Shown piece after piece: positions 33,577 through 42,660 of a DNA stretch of 64,000 nt. The first letter of the stretch is position 1. Each line of letters begins with the position of its first letter. The notes beneath the pieces were generated by a model that was not told the origin of the DNA, ran no database searches, and saw only the letters and a program-made list of their open reading frames with translations. Location: assembly GCF_023218175.1 (NCBI RefSeq), contig NZ_JALPTH010000020.1, forward strand, positions 89,583 through 153,582, read 5' to 3'. The position numbers and the translations under genes were made by a program. This DNA is from Streptomyces lichenis (GTDB lineage Bacteria; Actinomycetota; Actinomycetes; Streptomycetales; Streptomycetaceae).

Positions 33577-34155
33577 ATGCCCAACACCCGTACGCTTCCC
33601 GTCCGTTCGTCCGCCGCGACCGCTCCTGCCGAGCCCCCTCTGGCTCCCTCCCCCGCCGCCCCGTTCCCCGGGCGCAGACTGCGCGCGGTGGGCCGGGACG
33701 AGGCGGTGGAGGCGGTGGACGTCAGCGAGCTGCTGGCCCCCGGCGCCACCTGGCTGCCGGCTCCTCCCAACGCCGTACCCGCGCTGCCCGGGCAGCCGCC
33801 GATGGTCGGCTATCTGGTGCTGGTCCCGGCCGCCGGGGCCGAGGCGCCCGGTCCTGCCGGCGACCCGGTCGGCGACGGGCCGGTGACCATCGACGGTGAG
33901 CGGCGCACCGCCCTGGTAGACGGGCGGGCGCTGGACCTGACGTATCTGGAGTTCGAGCTGCTGGCCCATCTGGTGGCCAACCCGCACCGGGTGCACACCC
34001 GTGACCAGCTGGTGACCACGGTGTGGGGGTACGGGCATGTGGGCGACGGGCGGACGGTGGACGTCCATGTCGCCCGACTGCGCCGGAAGCTGGGCGCCGA
34101 GCACCGCCACACCATCCAGACGGTGCGGCGGGTCGGTTACAAGTACACGCCCTGA
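33577..34155 (+). CDS. Orphan winged-helix (OmpR/PhoB-type DNA-binding) regulator without receiver domain
   Basis: 192 residues from ATG 33577. The first 95 residues are Ala/Pro-rich and do not form a phosphoacceptor domain. Residues 105-190 are a trans_reg_C winged helix: VDGRALDLTYLEFELLAHLV, NPHRVHTRDQLVTTVWGYG, GRTVDVHVARLRRKLG and TVRRVGYKY, the full recognition helix and wing. No sensor kinase is adjacent. The start is uncertain since only a weak AAAGAG precedes it. It lies downstream of glnII and a possible leader peptide. Confidence 0.85.
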   Translation: MPNTRTLPVRSSAATAPAEPPLAPSPAAPFPGRRLRAVGRDEAVEAVDVSELLAPGATWLPAPPNAVPALPGQPPMVGYLVLVPAAGAEAPGPAGDPVGDGPVTIDGERRTALVDGRALDLTYLEFELLAHLVANPHRVHTRDQLVTTVWGYGHVGDGRTVDVHVARLRRKLGAEHRHTIQTVRRVGYKYTP

Positions 34156-34165
34156 GGGGGTAGTT

Positions 34166-34203
34166 CGGCGGGTGGCGGAGGGCGGTACCTCCGCCACCCG
34201 CCG
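34166..34203. terminator. Bidirectional hairpin between convergent genes
   Basis: Perfect 16-bp inverted repeat, arms 34166-34181 and 34188-34203, with a 6-base loop, just after the winged-helix gene and before the end of the PepSY gene. Confidence 0.85.
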
Positions 34204-34219
34204 GCTTCGTCCCTGCCGG

Positions 34220-35695
34220 TCAGCCGGTACGGGACGGGGTCGCCGCTCCCGGGCCGGGCCGGTCGCGGCGGGCGGTGACAGCGCCCACGGCCGCGTCCAC
34301 CACCAGGAAGGCCAGCAGGCTCAGGCCCAGCATCGGGACGAACCAGCCGGTCAGCGCGGCGACCGCGGCCAGCGGCAGCAGCAGGGTCGCGGGCACCCGG
34401 CGCCAGGCGCCCCGCCGGGCCGGGCGGCCGGGGCCGGAGCTCCGCCCCTTCACCGGGCCGCGCTGCCACCACATCCGGTAGCCCCAGACGATCAGCAGGA
34501 CCAGGGCCGCCATCAGGGCGGCCAGGGCGAGCTGGTTGGGCAGGCCGAACAGCACACCCATATGGGCGTCGATGCCGTAGCGGGTCAGCTTGGCGAGCAA
34601 CGGGAAGTCGCTGAAGCGGAGTCGGTCGGTGATCCGGCCGTCCGCCGGGTCGACGGCCACCGAGTCCAGCTGGACCGGGAAGGCGGTGTCGGTCTGCTTG
34701 ACGACATAGGCCTGCCCCTCGGCCGGCAGGGTGACCGCGAGGCTGCCGCCGTCCACCCCGGCGGCCCGGGCCGCCTCCACGGCCCGGTCGATGCCGATGT
34801 CGGGTCCGGCGGAGGCGGCCGGGTCGGGCTGATGGCCGGCGCCGTGCCCCTCGTGTCCGCCGCCGCCCGGGGCGGCCCCGTCCAGGGCGGCGGAGACGGC
34901 CGGGGTGGCCCCGCCGAGCTGGGAGCGGACCGCGTCGATGTTCTCGCCCGCGTACCGGGACCAGGTCAGTCCGGTGGCGGAGAGCAGCACCAGCCCGGCC
35001 ACCGCCCACAGCCCGACCGCGCCGTGCCAGGACAGGGTGCGGCGGCGGCCGGTGAGCCCGCGCTCGGGTACGGCGAGGGAGCGGCGCCCGGTGCGGCGGC
35101 GGCCGATCCACAGGGCGAGCCCGCCCAGCGCCACCACCCACATCCAACTGGCCGCCATCTCGCTGTAGTTGCGGCCCAGCTCGCCCAGGTGCAGATCGAC
35201 GTGGAGGCGGGAGAGCCAGGTGCGCAGCGGCAGGGCGCCGCTGCTGCCGTAGCTCGGCAGGTCACCGCGTACCTCGGCGGTGTACGGGTCCACGAAGACG
35301 GCGAGCTGGACGCCCTCCGCCAGTTCGGGGTCGGCCATCAGCACCCGGGTGGTGGCGCCCGCCTCCGGTGAGGGCCAGACGGCGGTCACGGTGCTGTCCG
35401 GGTGGGCGGCGCGGGCGGCCTCGACCTGTTCGCCGAGCGGCAGGGTCCTCTCGCCGACCGGGACGTACAGCTCATGCCGGTAGACGACCTTCTCGGCCTG
35501 GTAGGAGAGGGCGTAGAGCATGCCGCTGAGCGCGGCGACCAGCAGCAGGGGGGCTATCAGGATCCCGGCGTAGAAGTGCAGCCGGAGGAGGAGAGGGCGC
35601 AGGGCCGCCCAGGTTCCGGAGCCCTGGGTGGTGGCGGATTCGGGGAGGGGGGCGGCGGGCATGCCGGAGGGCATGCGGGCGTCGTCGATGGACAT
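34220..35695 (-). CDS. PepSY-associated membrane protein
   Basis: 491 residues. Four main membrane segments: LRLHFYAGILIAPLLLVAALSG near 40, MWVVALGGLALWIG near 190, AVGLWAVAGLVLLSATGLTW near 225, and a C-terminal cluster from about 390. Between them lie extracellular PepSY-type regions (TAVWPSPEAG, LAVFVDPYTAEVRG, and later AYVVKQTDTAFPVQLDSVAVDPADG). The paired His in LRLHFYAG and LSRLHVDLHLGELG, with AHMGVLFGL later, resemble haem or metal ligands of the PiuB-type family. A His-rich linker (HEGHGAGH) suggests copper or iron. ATG 35695 has CAGGA upstream. Confidence 0.85.
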   Translation of the reverse strand: MSIDDARMPSGMPAAPLPESATTQGSGTWAALRPLLLRLHFYAGILIAPLLLVAALSGMLYALSYQAEKVVYRHELYVPVGERTLPLGEQVEAARAAHPDSTVTAVWPSPEAGATTRVLMADPELAEGVQLAVFVDPYTAEVRGDLPSYGSSGALPLRTWLSRLHVDLHLGELGRNYSEMAASWMWVVALGGLALWIGRRRTGRRSLAVPERGLTGRRRTLSWHGAVGLWAVAGLVLLSATGLTWSRYAGENIDAVRSQLGGATPAVSAALDGAAPGGGGHEGHGAGHQPDPAASAGPDIGIDRAVEAARAAGVDGGSLAVTLPAEGQAYVVKQTDTAFPVQLDSVAVDPADGRITDRLRFSDFPLLAKLTRYGIDAHMGVLFGLPNQLALAALMAALVLLIVWGYRMWWQRGPVKGRSSGPGRPARRGAWRRVPATLLLPLAAVAALTGWFVPMLGLSLLAFLVVDAAVGAVTARRDRPGPGAATPSRTG

Positions 35696-35806
35696 GACCG
35701 TCCTGGGTGTCGGCGTGGTCTGCGCCCGGCGCGCGAGCCGGTGCACGGGTGTCGTCACCGGTGGGGCGCGCGGGGCGGCAGGGGGAAGCGGCCCCGGGCG
35801 GACGCG

Positions 35807-36478
35807 TCAGAGGTACGCGGCGGCGGGGACCGTGGCTCGGGGTGCGGGCAGGACGGGTGGCCCGCGCCGGGAGAGGGTGTGCGCCAGGACCACGCCGCGG
35901 TGGCGGCGAGGGGTACGGGCCCGGGGCCGCGGCGGCCGCGGGGGCTCCGGCGGCACCACGGCGGTGGGCCGCGGCCGCCAGGGGGCGAAGGCGAGGTCGG
36001 CGAGCGTCCGGGCGAGAAGGAAGAAGGCGGCTTCGCCCCGGGCGAGCCAGAGCGCGCAGACGGCGGCGGCCAGCAGATGGGCGGCGGCCATCCCCGGGGT
36101 CGTACCGGAGTGCAGCACGGTCGCTAGTTCGCCGAACGGCCCGTCGGCGGCGGAGCCGGTGACCGCCATCGCCTCATGGACATGGGCATGGTTCGGGTGC
36201 GGGTGGGCGGGGAGATGGCCGTGGCCCTGTCCGAGGCCGAACACGGTGTGCAGCCCGGCCTGGGCGGCGACCAGCGCCGCGCCGATGCGGACCGCGCCTC
36301 GTCGCCGGCCGGCCGCGGTCCAGGCCAGGGCGCTGGTGGCGGCGAAGGCGAGAAGCAGCGAGGCCGACGGGACATCATGCGCGGACATGGACGAATGCCC
36401 CACCGCGGCCAAGGTGACGCATACCGCTGCGAACAGCGCGGCTCGCAGGGCGCGCAGCGGCGACCGGGTGTCCGTCAT
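35807..36478 (-). CDS. His-rich membrane protein, possible partner of the PepSY protein
   Basis: 223 residues from ATG 36478. Four or five hydrophobic segments (ALFAAVCVTLAAVGHSSMSA, ASLLLAFAATSALAWTAAG, IGAALVAAQAGLHTVFGLG, and MAAAHLLAAAVCALWLA). A loop dense in His follows the third: GHGHLPAHPHPNHAHVHEAM. The tail is Arg/Pro-rich. The His loop suggests metal binding, and its place 111 bases upstream of the PepSY gene on the same strand suggests a joint role. No named family recognised. Confidence 0.75.
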   Translation of the reverse strand: MTDTRSPLRALRAALFAAVCVTLAAVGHSSMSAHDVPSASLLLAFAATSALAWTAAGRRRGAVRIGAALVAAQAGLHTVFGLGQGHGHLPAHPHPNHAHVHEAMAVTGSAADGPFGELATVLHSGTTPGMAAAHLLAAAVCALWLARGEAAFFLLARTLADLAFAPWRPRPTAVVPPEPPRPPRPRARTPRRHRGVVLAHTLSRRGPPVLPAPRATVPAAAYL

Positions 36479-36621
36479 GGTGCGCCCATGCTGCCATCCC
36501 GGTGGGTGAGTGGTGGAGCCACCCGTTCCGCCGCGAACGGAGGGAGCCGGGCCCCGGTGCCGGTTCCACCACTGGCGAAAGGGCTGTTCGGGGCGCGGGC
36601 GGCGGTGGCAGGCTCGGCGGG

Positions 36622-37620
36622 GTGAAGCTGCTGATACTGGGTGGTACGGAGTTCGTCGGGCGGGCGGTCGCCGAGGCCGGCACGGCGCGGGGCTGGCGGG
36701 TGACGGTGTTCCACCGGGGCCGCCATGAGCCGCCCGCGGGGGTGGAGTCACTGCACGGCGACCGGACGGCCGGGGGTGGGCCGGCCGCGCTGGCCGAGGG
36801 CGACTGGGACCTGGTGGTGGACACCTGGTCGGGCGCGCCGGTGGCGGTACGGGACGCCGCACGGCTGCTCGCCGGGCGGGCGCGCCACTACACGTATGTC
36901 TCCAGCCGGAGCGTCTACGCCTGGCCCGCACCCGCCGGGCTCGCGGAGGACGGGCCGCTGGTGGACGTGGCCGACTCGGCGGCCGACTCGACCGGCGACG
37001 GGCCGTACGCGGAGGTCAAGCGGGGCGGGGAGCTGGCGGCGGAACGGGAGTTCGGGGCCGAGCGGGTGCTGCTGGCCCGGGCGGGGCTGATCCTGGGACC
37101 GTGGGAGAACATCGGCCGGCTGCCGTGGTGGCTGGGCCGGATCGCCCGCGGTGGGCCGGTCCTCGCGCCGGGTCCCCGTGAACTGCCCGTGCAGTACATC
37201 GACGTACGGGACCTGGCCGGATGGCTGCTGGACGCGGCGGCGGCCGGCCGCACCGGCCCGTACAACCTGGTCTCCCCGCCCGGGTACGCCACCATGGGCG
37301 GGCTGCTGGAGGCATGCGTCAAGGCCACCGGCTCGGACGCGGAGCTGCGCTGGACCGACCCGGAGGCCGTGCTCGCGGCCGGTATCGAGCCGTGGAGCGG
37401 GCTGCCGGTGTGGCTGCCGCCCGGTGAGCTGCACGACGCGATGCACCGTGGCGATGTGAGCCGGGCGCTCGCGGCGGGGCTGGTCTGCCGGCCCGTCGAG
37501 GAGACGGTCGCCGACACCTGGGCGTGGCTGCGGGAACTGGGCGGCGCGGCCCCGCAGCGGCCGGACCGGCCCGAGGTCGGGGTGAGCCCCGAGCAGGAGG
37601 CGGCGGCGCTGGGTCACTGA
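36622..37620 (+). CDS. NAD-dependent epimerase/dehydratase family protein
   Basis: 332 residues, GTG 36622. It starts KLLILGGTEFVGRAVAEAG, the NAD motif, followed by VTVFHRGRH. LVVDTWSGAPVAVRDAARLL, YTYVSSRSVYAW and GPYAEVKRGGELAAE carry the active-site Ser and a Y-x3-K pattern in altered form. The C-terminus PVQYIDVRDLAGWLLDAA is typical. This subgroup resembles plant CSP41/chloroplast mRNA-binding type reductases; the substrate is unknown. It is divergent from the His-rich membrane protein. Confidence 0.88.
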   Translation: MKLLILGGTEFVGRAVAEAGTARGWRVTVFHRGRHEPPAGVESLHGDRTAGGGPAALAEGDWDLVVDTWSGAPVAVRDAARLLAGRARHYTYVSSRSVYAWPAPAGLAEDGPLVDVADSAADSTGDGPYAEVKRGGELAAEREFGAERVLLARAGLILGPWENIGRLPWWLGRIARGGPVLAPGPRELPVQYIDVRDLAGWLLDAAAAGRTGPYNLVSPPGYATMGGLLEACVKATGSDAELRWTDPEAVLAAGIEPWSGLPVWLPPGELHDAMHRGDVSRALAAGLVCRPVEETVADTWAWLRELGGAAPQRPDRPEVGVSPEQEAAALGH

Positions 37621-37753
37621 CCCGACCCGGGACCGGGGACCCGGGGGCACGGCCTCCGGTACGGCTTCGCACCAGTCCCCCTGGCCGTTGAACGCCGCAG
37701 GCGTCCCGTCCGTATGGAACGGCGCGGTTCCCCCCGCCCAGGATTGGAGTTCC

Positions 37754-39250
37754 ATGGGACGCAACAGAAAACGCTCGAAACTGGCCAACCGGGCGATCGC
37801 CGCCTCGGCTGCCCTGGTACTGGGCGGCGGCGGGGTGATCGCGGCCAATGTGTACGCCTCCGCGGGCCAGGGCTGGGGCCGGGCGCCGCAGCAGCAGCGC
37901 CCGGTCATCACCGCCGCCCAGCAGTTGTCGACCATCGACTGCCCCGAGGTGGCCAACGGGCTGCGCGCGGTGCCGGACCGGGCCCGCGTCGAGGTGGACC
38001 AGGAACTCGCGGCGATGGACAGCCAGATCACCCAGGCCTACCAACGGTTCGCCGAGGAGAAGGACCAGGTCCAGCGGGACGGGTCGTATGCGGACAACGC
38101 GATCCTGCGTCCGCTGAAGGACAAGCGGACCGCCGCGATCGGGCGGATCGTGATCGCCATCGACCGGGTGGCCCAGCGCCCCCAGGGCCTGGAGGCGCTG
38201 GCCTCCTGCACCCTGCGTTCGGACGACAGCACCCAGGTGAAGACCCAGAACGGGCAGGGGCAGGGCCAGGGCCAAGGGCAGAACCAAGGGCAGGGGCAGC
38301 CGCCGGGCCAGGGACAGGGGCAGGGCCAGGGGCAAGGCCAAGGTCAGGGACAGGGACAGGGCGGGAACGGGCCGGTCGCCTCCGACTTCGTGGACATCCA
38401 GTCCGTACGGCCCAACGTCCGCCAGCCGCGGAAGCTGCGCGGCGCCTCCCGGGGGACGTTCACCACCGACTGCGGGCGCAACGAGAACGGCAAGTTCAAC
38501 CCGGACAACGTCATCGTGGCGCCCGGGGTGAGCAACGGAGCCCACCATATGCACGACTACGTCGGCAACCAGGCGAACGACGCCTTCGCCAGCGACGACG
38601 ACCTGGCGGACGGCGCCACCACCTGCCGCAACCAGGGCGACCGCTCCACCTACTACTGGCCGGTGCTGCGACTGCAGAACGGGCAGAACGAGAACGACGC
38701 CGACGCGGACGGCGGCGGCCGCGACCGGAACGTGGGCGAGATCCTCACCCCCGCCCAGGTCACCCTGAACTTCACCGGCTCCCCGGTGTCCCGGGTCACC
38801 GCCATGCCGCGCTTCCTGCGGATCATCACCGGTGACGCCAAGGCCTTCACCAACGGCACCGCCAACGCCAACGCCTCCTGGAGCTGCACCGGCTTCGAGA
38901 ACCGGCAGCTCAAGGACAAGTACCCGATCTGCCCGCAGGGCAGCGACGTGGTGCGCACCTTCACCTTCCAGAGCTGCTGGGACGGGCAGAACACCGACAG
39001 CGCCAACCACCGCACCCATGTCGCCTTCGCCGGCGCCAACGGCCGCTGCCCACAGGGCTTCCGGGCCATCCCGCAGCTGGTGCAGCGGATCGTCTACGAC
39101 GTTCCGCCGGGGACCGTCTTCGCGGTGGACTCCTTCCCGGAGCAGCTGCACAAGCCGGTGACCGACCACGGGGACTTCATCAACGTCTTCGACAACCGGC
39201 TGATGCGCCAGCTGGTGAACTGCGTCAACAGCGGACGCCGCTGCGCCTGA
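37754..39250 (+). CDS. Secreted DUF1996 protein with a Gln-Gly repeat
   Basis: 498 residues. The N-terminus has basic residues and one hydrophobic segment (ASAALVLGGGGVIAANVYAS), a signal peptide or anchor. Residues 45-160 look helical (VDQELAAMDSQITQAYQRF). A (GQ)n tract of about 40 residues follows, coded at 38251-38365. The DUF1996 domain runs from about 210 to the end: GTFTTDCGRNENGKFNPDN, HHMHDYVGNQANDAF, YYWPVLRLQNG, THVAFAGANGRCP. DUF1996 proteins are secreted, common in fungi and actinobacteria, and unassigned; conserved His and Asp suggest metal binding. ATG 37754 follows GGAG. Confidence 0.88.
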   Translation: MGRNRKRSKLANRAIAASAALVLGGGGVIAANVYASAGQGWGRAPQQQRPVITAAQQLSTIDCPEVANGLRAVPDRARVEVDQELAAMDSQITQAYQRFAEEKDQVQRDGSYADNAILRPLKDKRTAAIGRIVIAIDRVAQRPQGLEALASCTLRSDDSTQVKTQNGQGQGQGQGQNQGQGQPPGQGQGQGQGQGQGQGQGQGGNGPVASDFVDIQSVRPNVRQPRKLRGASRGTFTTDCGRNENGKFNPDNVIVAPGVSNGAHHMHDYVGNQANDAFASDDDLADGATTCRNQGDRSTYYWPVLRLQNGQNENDADADGGGRDRNVGEILTPAQVTLNFTGSPVSRVTAMPRFLRIITGDAKAFTNGTANANASWSCTGFENRQLKDKYPICPQGSDVVRTFTFQSCWDGQNTDSANHRTHVAFAGANGRCPQGFRAIPQLVQRIVYDVPPGTVFAVDSFPEQLHKPVTDHGDFINVFDNRLMRQLVNCVNSGRRCA

Positions 39251-39280
39251 CCGGGCCCGGCCGGGCCCGCCGAACCGCGA

Positions 39281-39310
39281 GGGGCCCTGGTGAGCGGTCA
39301 CCAGGGCCCC
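39281..39310 (+). terminator. Hairpin terminator after the DUF1996 gene
   Basis: Perfect 13-bp inverted repeat, arms 39281-39293 and 39298-39310, with a GCGG loop. A second GC-rich hairpin at about 39354-39393 could serve the convergent lipoprotein gene. Between them is a tandem 10-base repeat, GCGTACCGAT twice. Confidence 0.8.
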
Positions 39311-39429
39311 GAACGGCTGCGTACCGATGCGTACCGATGCCGGGCACCCCTCGGGCGGGGCCGCCCGGCCGGTGCTTCGACCGGGCGGGCCCCGCTGTTT
39401 CGTCGGGGACGCCCCTCAGACCTGCGCGG

Positions 39430-39915
39430 TCAGCTCGTGCCGTGCCCCTGGTGACCCTCGTGCTCCTCGCTCCCCCCACTGCCACCGCCGGGCTCCTCCT
39501 GGTGGTGCGGCGAGGCGGTCTCCACCGCACCTCCGAGCCGGCCGCGCAGCGCTTCCACCGCCTTCTCGTCGCCGACCGCGACCCACTTGCGGCCCACCAG
39601 ATACGAGCCGCCGTAGTCGTTGGCCTCGTTGATCCACTCCCGCTGGCCGCGGTCGGTGGCGAAGGTGGCCAGCACGTATGTGCCGTCGTCGGTCGCGCAG
39701 TTGGCCTGGCGGATCTCCTCCGCGTCGGTCTGGATGTTGGGCTCGCAGTCCACCTTGGCGGCGAGCTGCTCCAGGGTGCCCGTGGCCGGGCTGGGCGAGG
39801 CCGGGACGCCGGCCGCGGGAGCGCCACCGCCCGCGTCGCAGGCGCCGAGTATCGGCAGGGCGAGGGCCGCGAGCGCGGCGGTCAGCAGGGCCGGACGTGT
39901 TCGTTCGGTACGCAT
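39430..39915 (-). CDS. Lipoprotein of unknown function
   Basis: 161 residues from ATG 39915. Signal segment LLTAALAALALPILGAC with lipobox LGAC, so Cys near residue 26 would be lipidated and the protein anchored outside the membrane. The mature part has one small domain: LEQLAAKVDCEPNIQTDAEE, IRQANCATDDGTYVLATFAT and GSYLVGRKWVAVGDEKAVEAL. Two Cys probably form a disulfide. The tail is Gly/His/Glu-rich (EEHEGHQGHG). Similar streptomycete lipoproteins exist; no function is known. Confidence 0.85.
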   Translation of the reverse strand: MRTERTRPALLTAALAALALPILGACDAGGGAPAAGVPASPSPATGTLEQLAAKVDCEPNIQTDAEEIRQANCATDDGTYVLATFATDRGQREWINEANDYGGSYLVGRKWVAVGDEKAVEALRGRLGGAVETASPHHQEEPGGGSGGSEEHEGHQGHGTS

Positions 39916-40038
39916 CCGGCCATGGTGCCGCCTCGTCCCCCCGCCCCACAGGGCAACCGCGGGTAACGTTCGGCAGCGCACGTGCCTGACGGACAGCCAG
40001 GGAACAGCCCAAGGGGGGCCAGCGGAAGGAGCGCCGCC

Positions 40039-42597
40039 GTGTACGAGCTGCCGGAACCACCCCTCACCCGAGGACGGCCGTCGAGCGGTACGCCGCTGTC
40101 CCGGCGCACCCTGCTGGGCGCGGCCGGGGCGGTGTCCCTGCCGGCCGCCGGGAGCGGCACCGAGGCGGCGGCCCGGGCCCGTCCCCGTACCGCCCCCGAA
40201 GCGCCGGACGGCGGGATGGCGGCGGCCCGGGCGGCGCTGCGGCGGCTGCTGCCGGACCGCCACGCCGAGCAGTTCCGGCTGACGGCTCTGGAGGTGGCCG
40301 GCGGAGCCGACCGCTTCCGGGTGACCGGGGTGCCGGGGCGGATCGAGGTGGCCGGGACCGGCCCGGCGGCCGTGCTGACCGGCGTCCACTGGTATCTCAA
40401 GTACGCCTGCGGGGCCCATCTCTCCTGGGCGGGCGGGCAGACGCGGCTGCCGGACACCCTGCCCGGCCCGGACCGCAGCCGTACCGCGCTGGACCGGGAG
40501 GCCACCGTGGCGCACCGGTTCTTCGGCAACGACACCCATGACGGCTACACCTCCCCGTACGCCGACTGGGCCCGCTGGGAGCGGCTGATCGACGTGCTGG
40601 CCCTGCACGGCTTCAACGAGGTGCTGGTCACCGTCGGGCAGGAGGCGGTGTACCACCGGATGCTGCGGGAGTTCGGCTACCCGGACGCGGAGGCCCGGGC
40701 CTGGCTGCCGGCGCCCTCGCACCAGCCGTGGTGGCTGCTGCAGAACATGAGCGGCTACGGCGGCCCGGTGACGCCTGAACTACTGGCTGCCCGGGTGGAG
40801 TTGGGGCGGCGGATCACCGGCCGGCTGCGGGAGCTGGGGATGGCGCCGGTGCTGCCGGGCTTCTTCGGCACGGTCCCGGACGGCTTCGCCGCCCGCAATC
40901 CGGGCACGGACGCCCGGACCGTGCCGCAGGGCGTCTGGGCCGGGCTGAAGCGACCCGACTGGCTCGATCCCCGAACTCTTGCCTTCCGGTCGGTGGCGGC
41001 CTCCTTCTACCGGCACCAGGCCGAACTCTTCGGTGAGGCACGGTTGTTCAAGATGGATCCGCTGCATGAGGGCGGTGCGACCGGGGATGTGCCGGTGGCG
41101 GCGGCCGGGCGGGCGATCGAGGCGGCGCTGCGGGCGGCCCGCCCGGAGGCGGTGTGGGTGCTGCTGGGCTGGCAGGCCAACCCGCGCCGGGAGCTGCTGG
41201 ACGTGCTGGACCGGCGGCGGACCCTGGTGGTGGACGGGCGCTCCGATCTGGAGGCGGTCACCGACCGGGAGCGGGACTGGGGCAGCACGCCGTACGCCTT
41301 CGGCACCATCCCCAACTTCGGCGGGCGGACCACGCTGGGCGCCCGGACGCACGTCTGGACCGAGCGGTTCACGGCCTGGCGGGACCGGGCCGGGTCGGCG
41401 CTGGTGGGGACGGCGTTCCTGCCGGAGGCGGGCGAGCGGGACCCGGCGGCGTTCGAGCTGTTCTCCGAACTGGCCTGGCGGCGCGAGCCGGTGGACCGGG
41501 CGGCTTGGTTCGACGGGTACGCGGACTTCCGTTACGGCGGGGATGACGGGGATTCGCGGGCCCGGGAGACCATGGCAGTGCTGCGGGAGACCGCGTACCG
41601 GATCACCAGCCGGGACGGCCGCCCGCATGACTCGATCCTGGTGGCCCGGCCCAGCCTGGACGCCGCCTCGGGCACCCACTACGCCACCCACTCCCCCGCC
41701 TACGAACTGCCCCCTTTCGAGCGGGCGTTCAGCGCGCTGCTCGCCGTACGCGAGGAGCTGCGGAACTCCGACGCGTACCGCTACGACCTCACCGACCTCA
41801 CCCGGCAGGTGCTGGCCAACCGCTCCTGGCTGCTGATCGGTCAGCTGCGGGCGGCCCATGGCCGCGCCGACCGGGCCGCGTTCGGGGAGCTGTCGCGGTG
41901 GTGGCTGCGGCTGCTGCGGCTGGCCGAGGAGACGGCGGGCTGCCACCGGGCCTTCCTGCTGGGGCCGTGGCTGGCCGAGGCGCGGCGGGCGGGGCAGGAG
42001 CGGACGGCCAGGGTGCTGCTGACCAGTTGGGCGGACCGGCCCACCGCCGACGGCGGGAGGCTCGCCGGGTACGCCAACCGGGACTGGTCCGGGCTGCTCG
42101 GGGAGGTGTATCTGCCGCGCTGGCGGGCGTACCTGGACGAGCTGGCGGACGCCTTGGCGGCGGGCCGGGCGCCGCGCGCCTTCGACTGGTACGCGAGCGA
42201 GGAGGCGTGGACCCGGGGCACGGAGCCGTATCCGGTGCGGCCGGCGGGTGACCCGTACCGCACCGCGCGGCGGGTGTACGAGACGCTGGCCCGGGCCCCG
42301 TACCAGGGCGAGGTGGCGGTGCGTGCCGAGGGGCGGGCGCTGGCGGTCACCTTCCGGAACGCCTCCGGGCTGCGGGCCACCGGGCCGGTCCGGCTCACCC
42401 TGGCCGCCCCGGCCACCACCGGCCGCCCGGACGCGGCGCTGGCCCCGCTGGCGCCGGCCGCCTCGGCCACCGTCCGCTTCCCCCTCGCCACCGCCCCCGG
42501 CCCCGGGCGGCTCCGCTGGGAGGTGCGGGCGGAGTTCGGGCCCGAGGGTGAACGGCCCGTCACCGCCGTCCACACGGGCGAGTCACCGCCAAGCTGA
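40039..42597 (+). CDS. Tat-exported alpha-N-acetylglucosaminidase (GH89)
   Basis: 852 residues. GTG 40039 has AAGGAG seven bases upstream. Twin-arginine signal LSRRTLLGAAGAVSLPAAG near residue 20, so it is exported folded. Three-domain NAGLU layout: the N-terminal small domain, the TIM barrel beginning HRFFGNDTHDGYTSPYADW, with GFNEVLVTVGQEAVYHRML, QNMSGYGGP and FKMDPLHEGG, and the helical C-terminal domain. The acid/base and nucleophile Glu are expected in VGQEAVY and near DPLHEGG or THVWTERF. It removes terminal alpha-linked GlcNAc from host or plant glycans. A C-terminal beta domain of about 100 residues is added. Confidence 0.9.
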   Translation: MYELPEPPLTRGRPSSGTPLSRRTLLGAAGAVSLPAAGSGTEAAARARPRTAPEAPDGGMAAARAALRRLLPDRHAEQFRLTALEVAGGADRFRVTGVPGRIEVAGTGPAAVLTGVHWYLKYACGAHLSWAGGQTRLPDTLPGPDRSRTALDREATVAHRFFGNDTHDGYTSPYADWARWERLIDVLALHGFNEVLVTVGQEAVYHRMLREFGYPDAEARAWLPAPSHQPWWLLQNMSGYGGPVTPELLAARVELGRRITGRLRELGMAPVLPGFFGTVPDGFAARNPGTDARTVPQGVWAGLKRPDWLDPRTLAFRSVAASFYRHQAELFGEARLFKMDPLHEGGATGDVPVAAAGRAIEAALRAARPEAVWVLLGWQANPRRELLDVLDRRRTLVVDGRSDLEAVTDRERDWGSTPYAFGTIPNFGGRTTLGARTHVWTERFTAWRDRAGSALVGTAFLPEAGERDPAAFELFSELAWRREPVDRAAWFDGYADFRYGGDDGDSRARETMAVLRETAYRITSRDGRPHDSILVARPSLDAASGTHYATHSPAYELPPFERAFSALLAVREELRNSDAYRYDLTDLTRQVLANRSWLLIGQLRAAHGRADRAAFGELSRWWLRLLRLAEETAGCHRAFLLGPWLAEARRAGQERTARVLLTSWADRPTADGGRLAGYANRDWSGLLGEVYLPRWRAYLDELADALAAGRAPRAFDWYASEEAWTRGTEPYPVRPAGDPYRTARRVYETLARAPYQGEVAVRAEGRALAVTFRNASGLRATGPVRLTLAAPATTGRPDAALAPLAPAASATVRFPLATAPGPGRLRWEVRAEFGPEGERPVTAVHTGESPPS

Positions 42598-42660
42598 CCC
42601 TGCGACGCTGGTCGGGGCTGGGCCAGGTGACCGAACCGCCCATCGCTCGTTCTGCTGAAA

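Noticed and set aside
38251..38365. Non-coding tandem repeat
   Set aside because: It is in frame in the DUF1996 gene and encodes Gln-Gly dipeptides.
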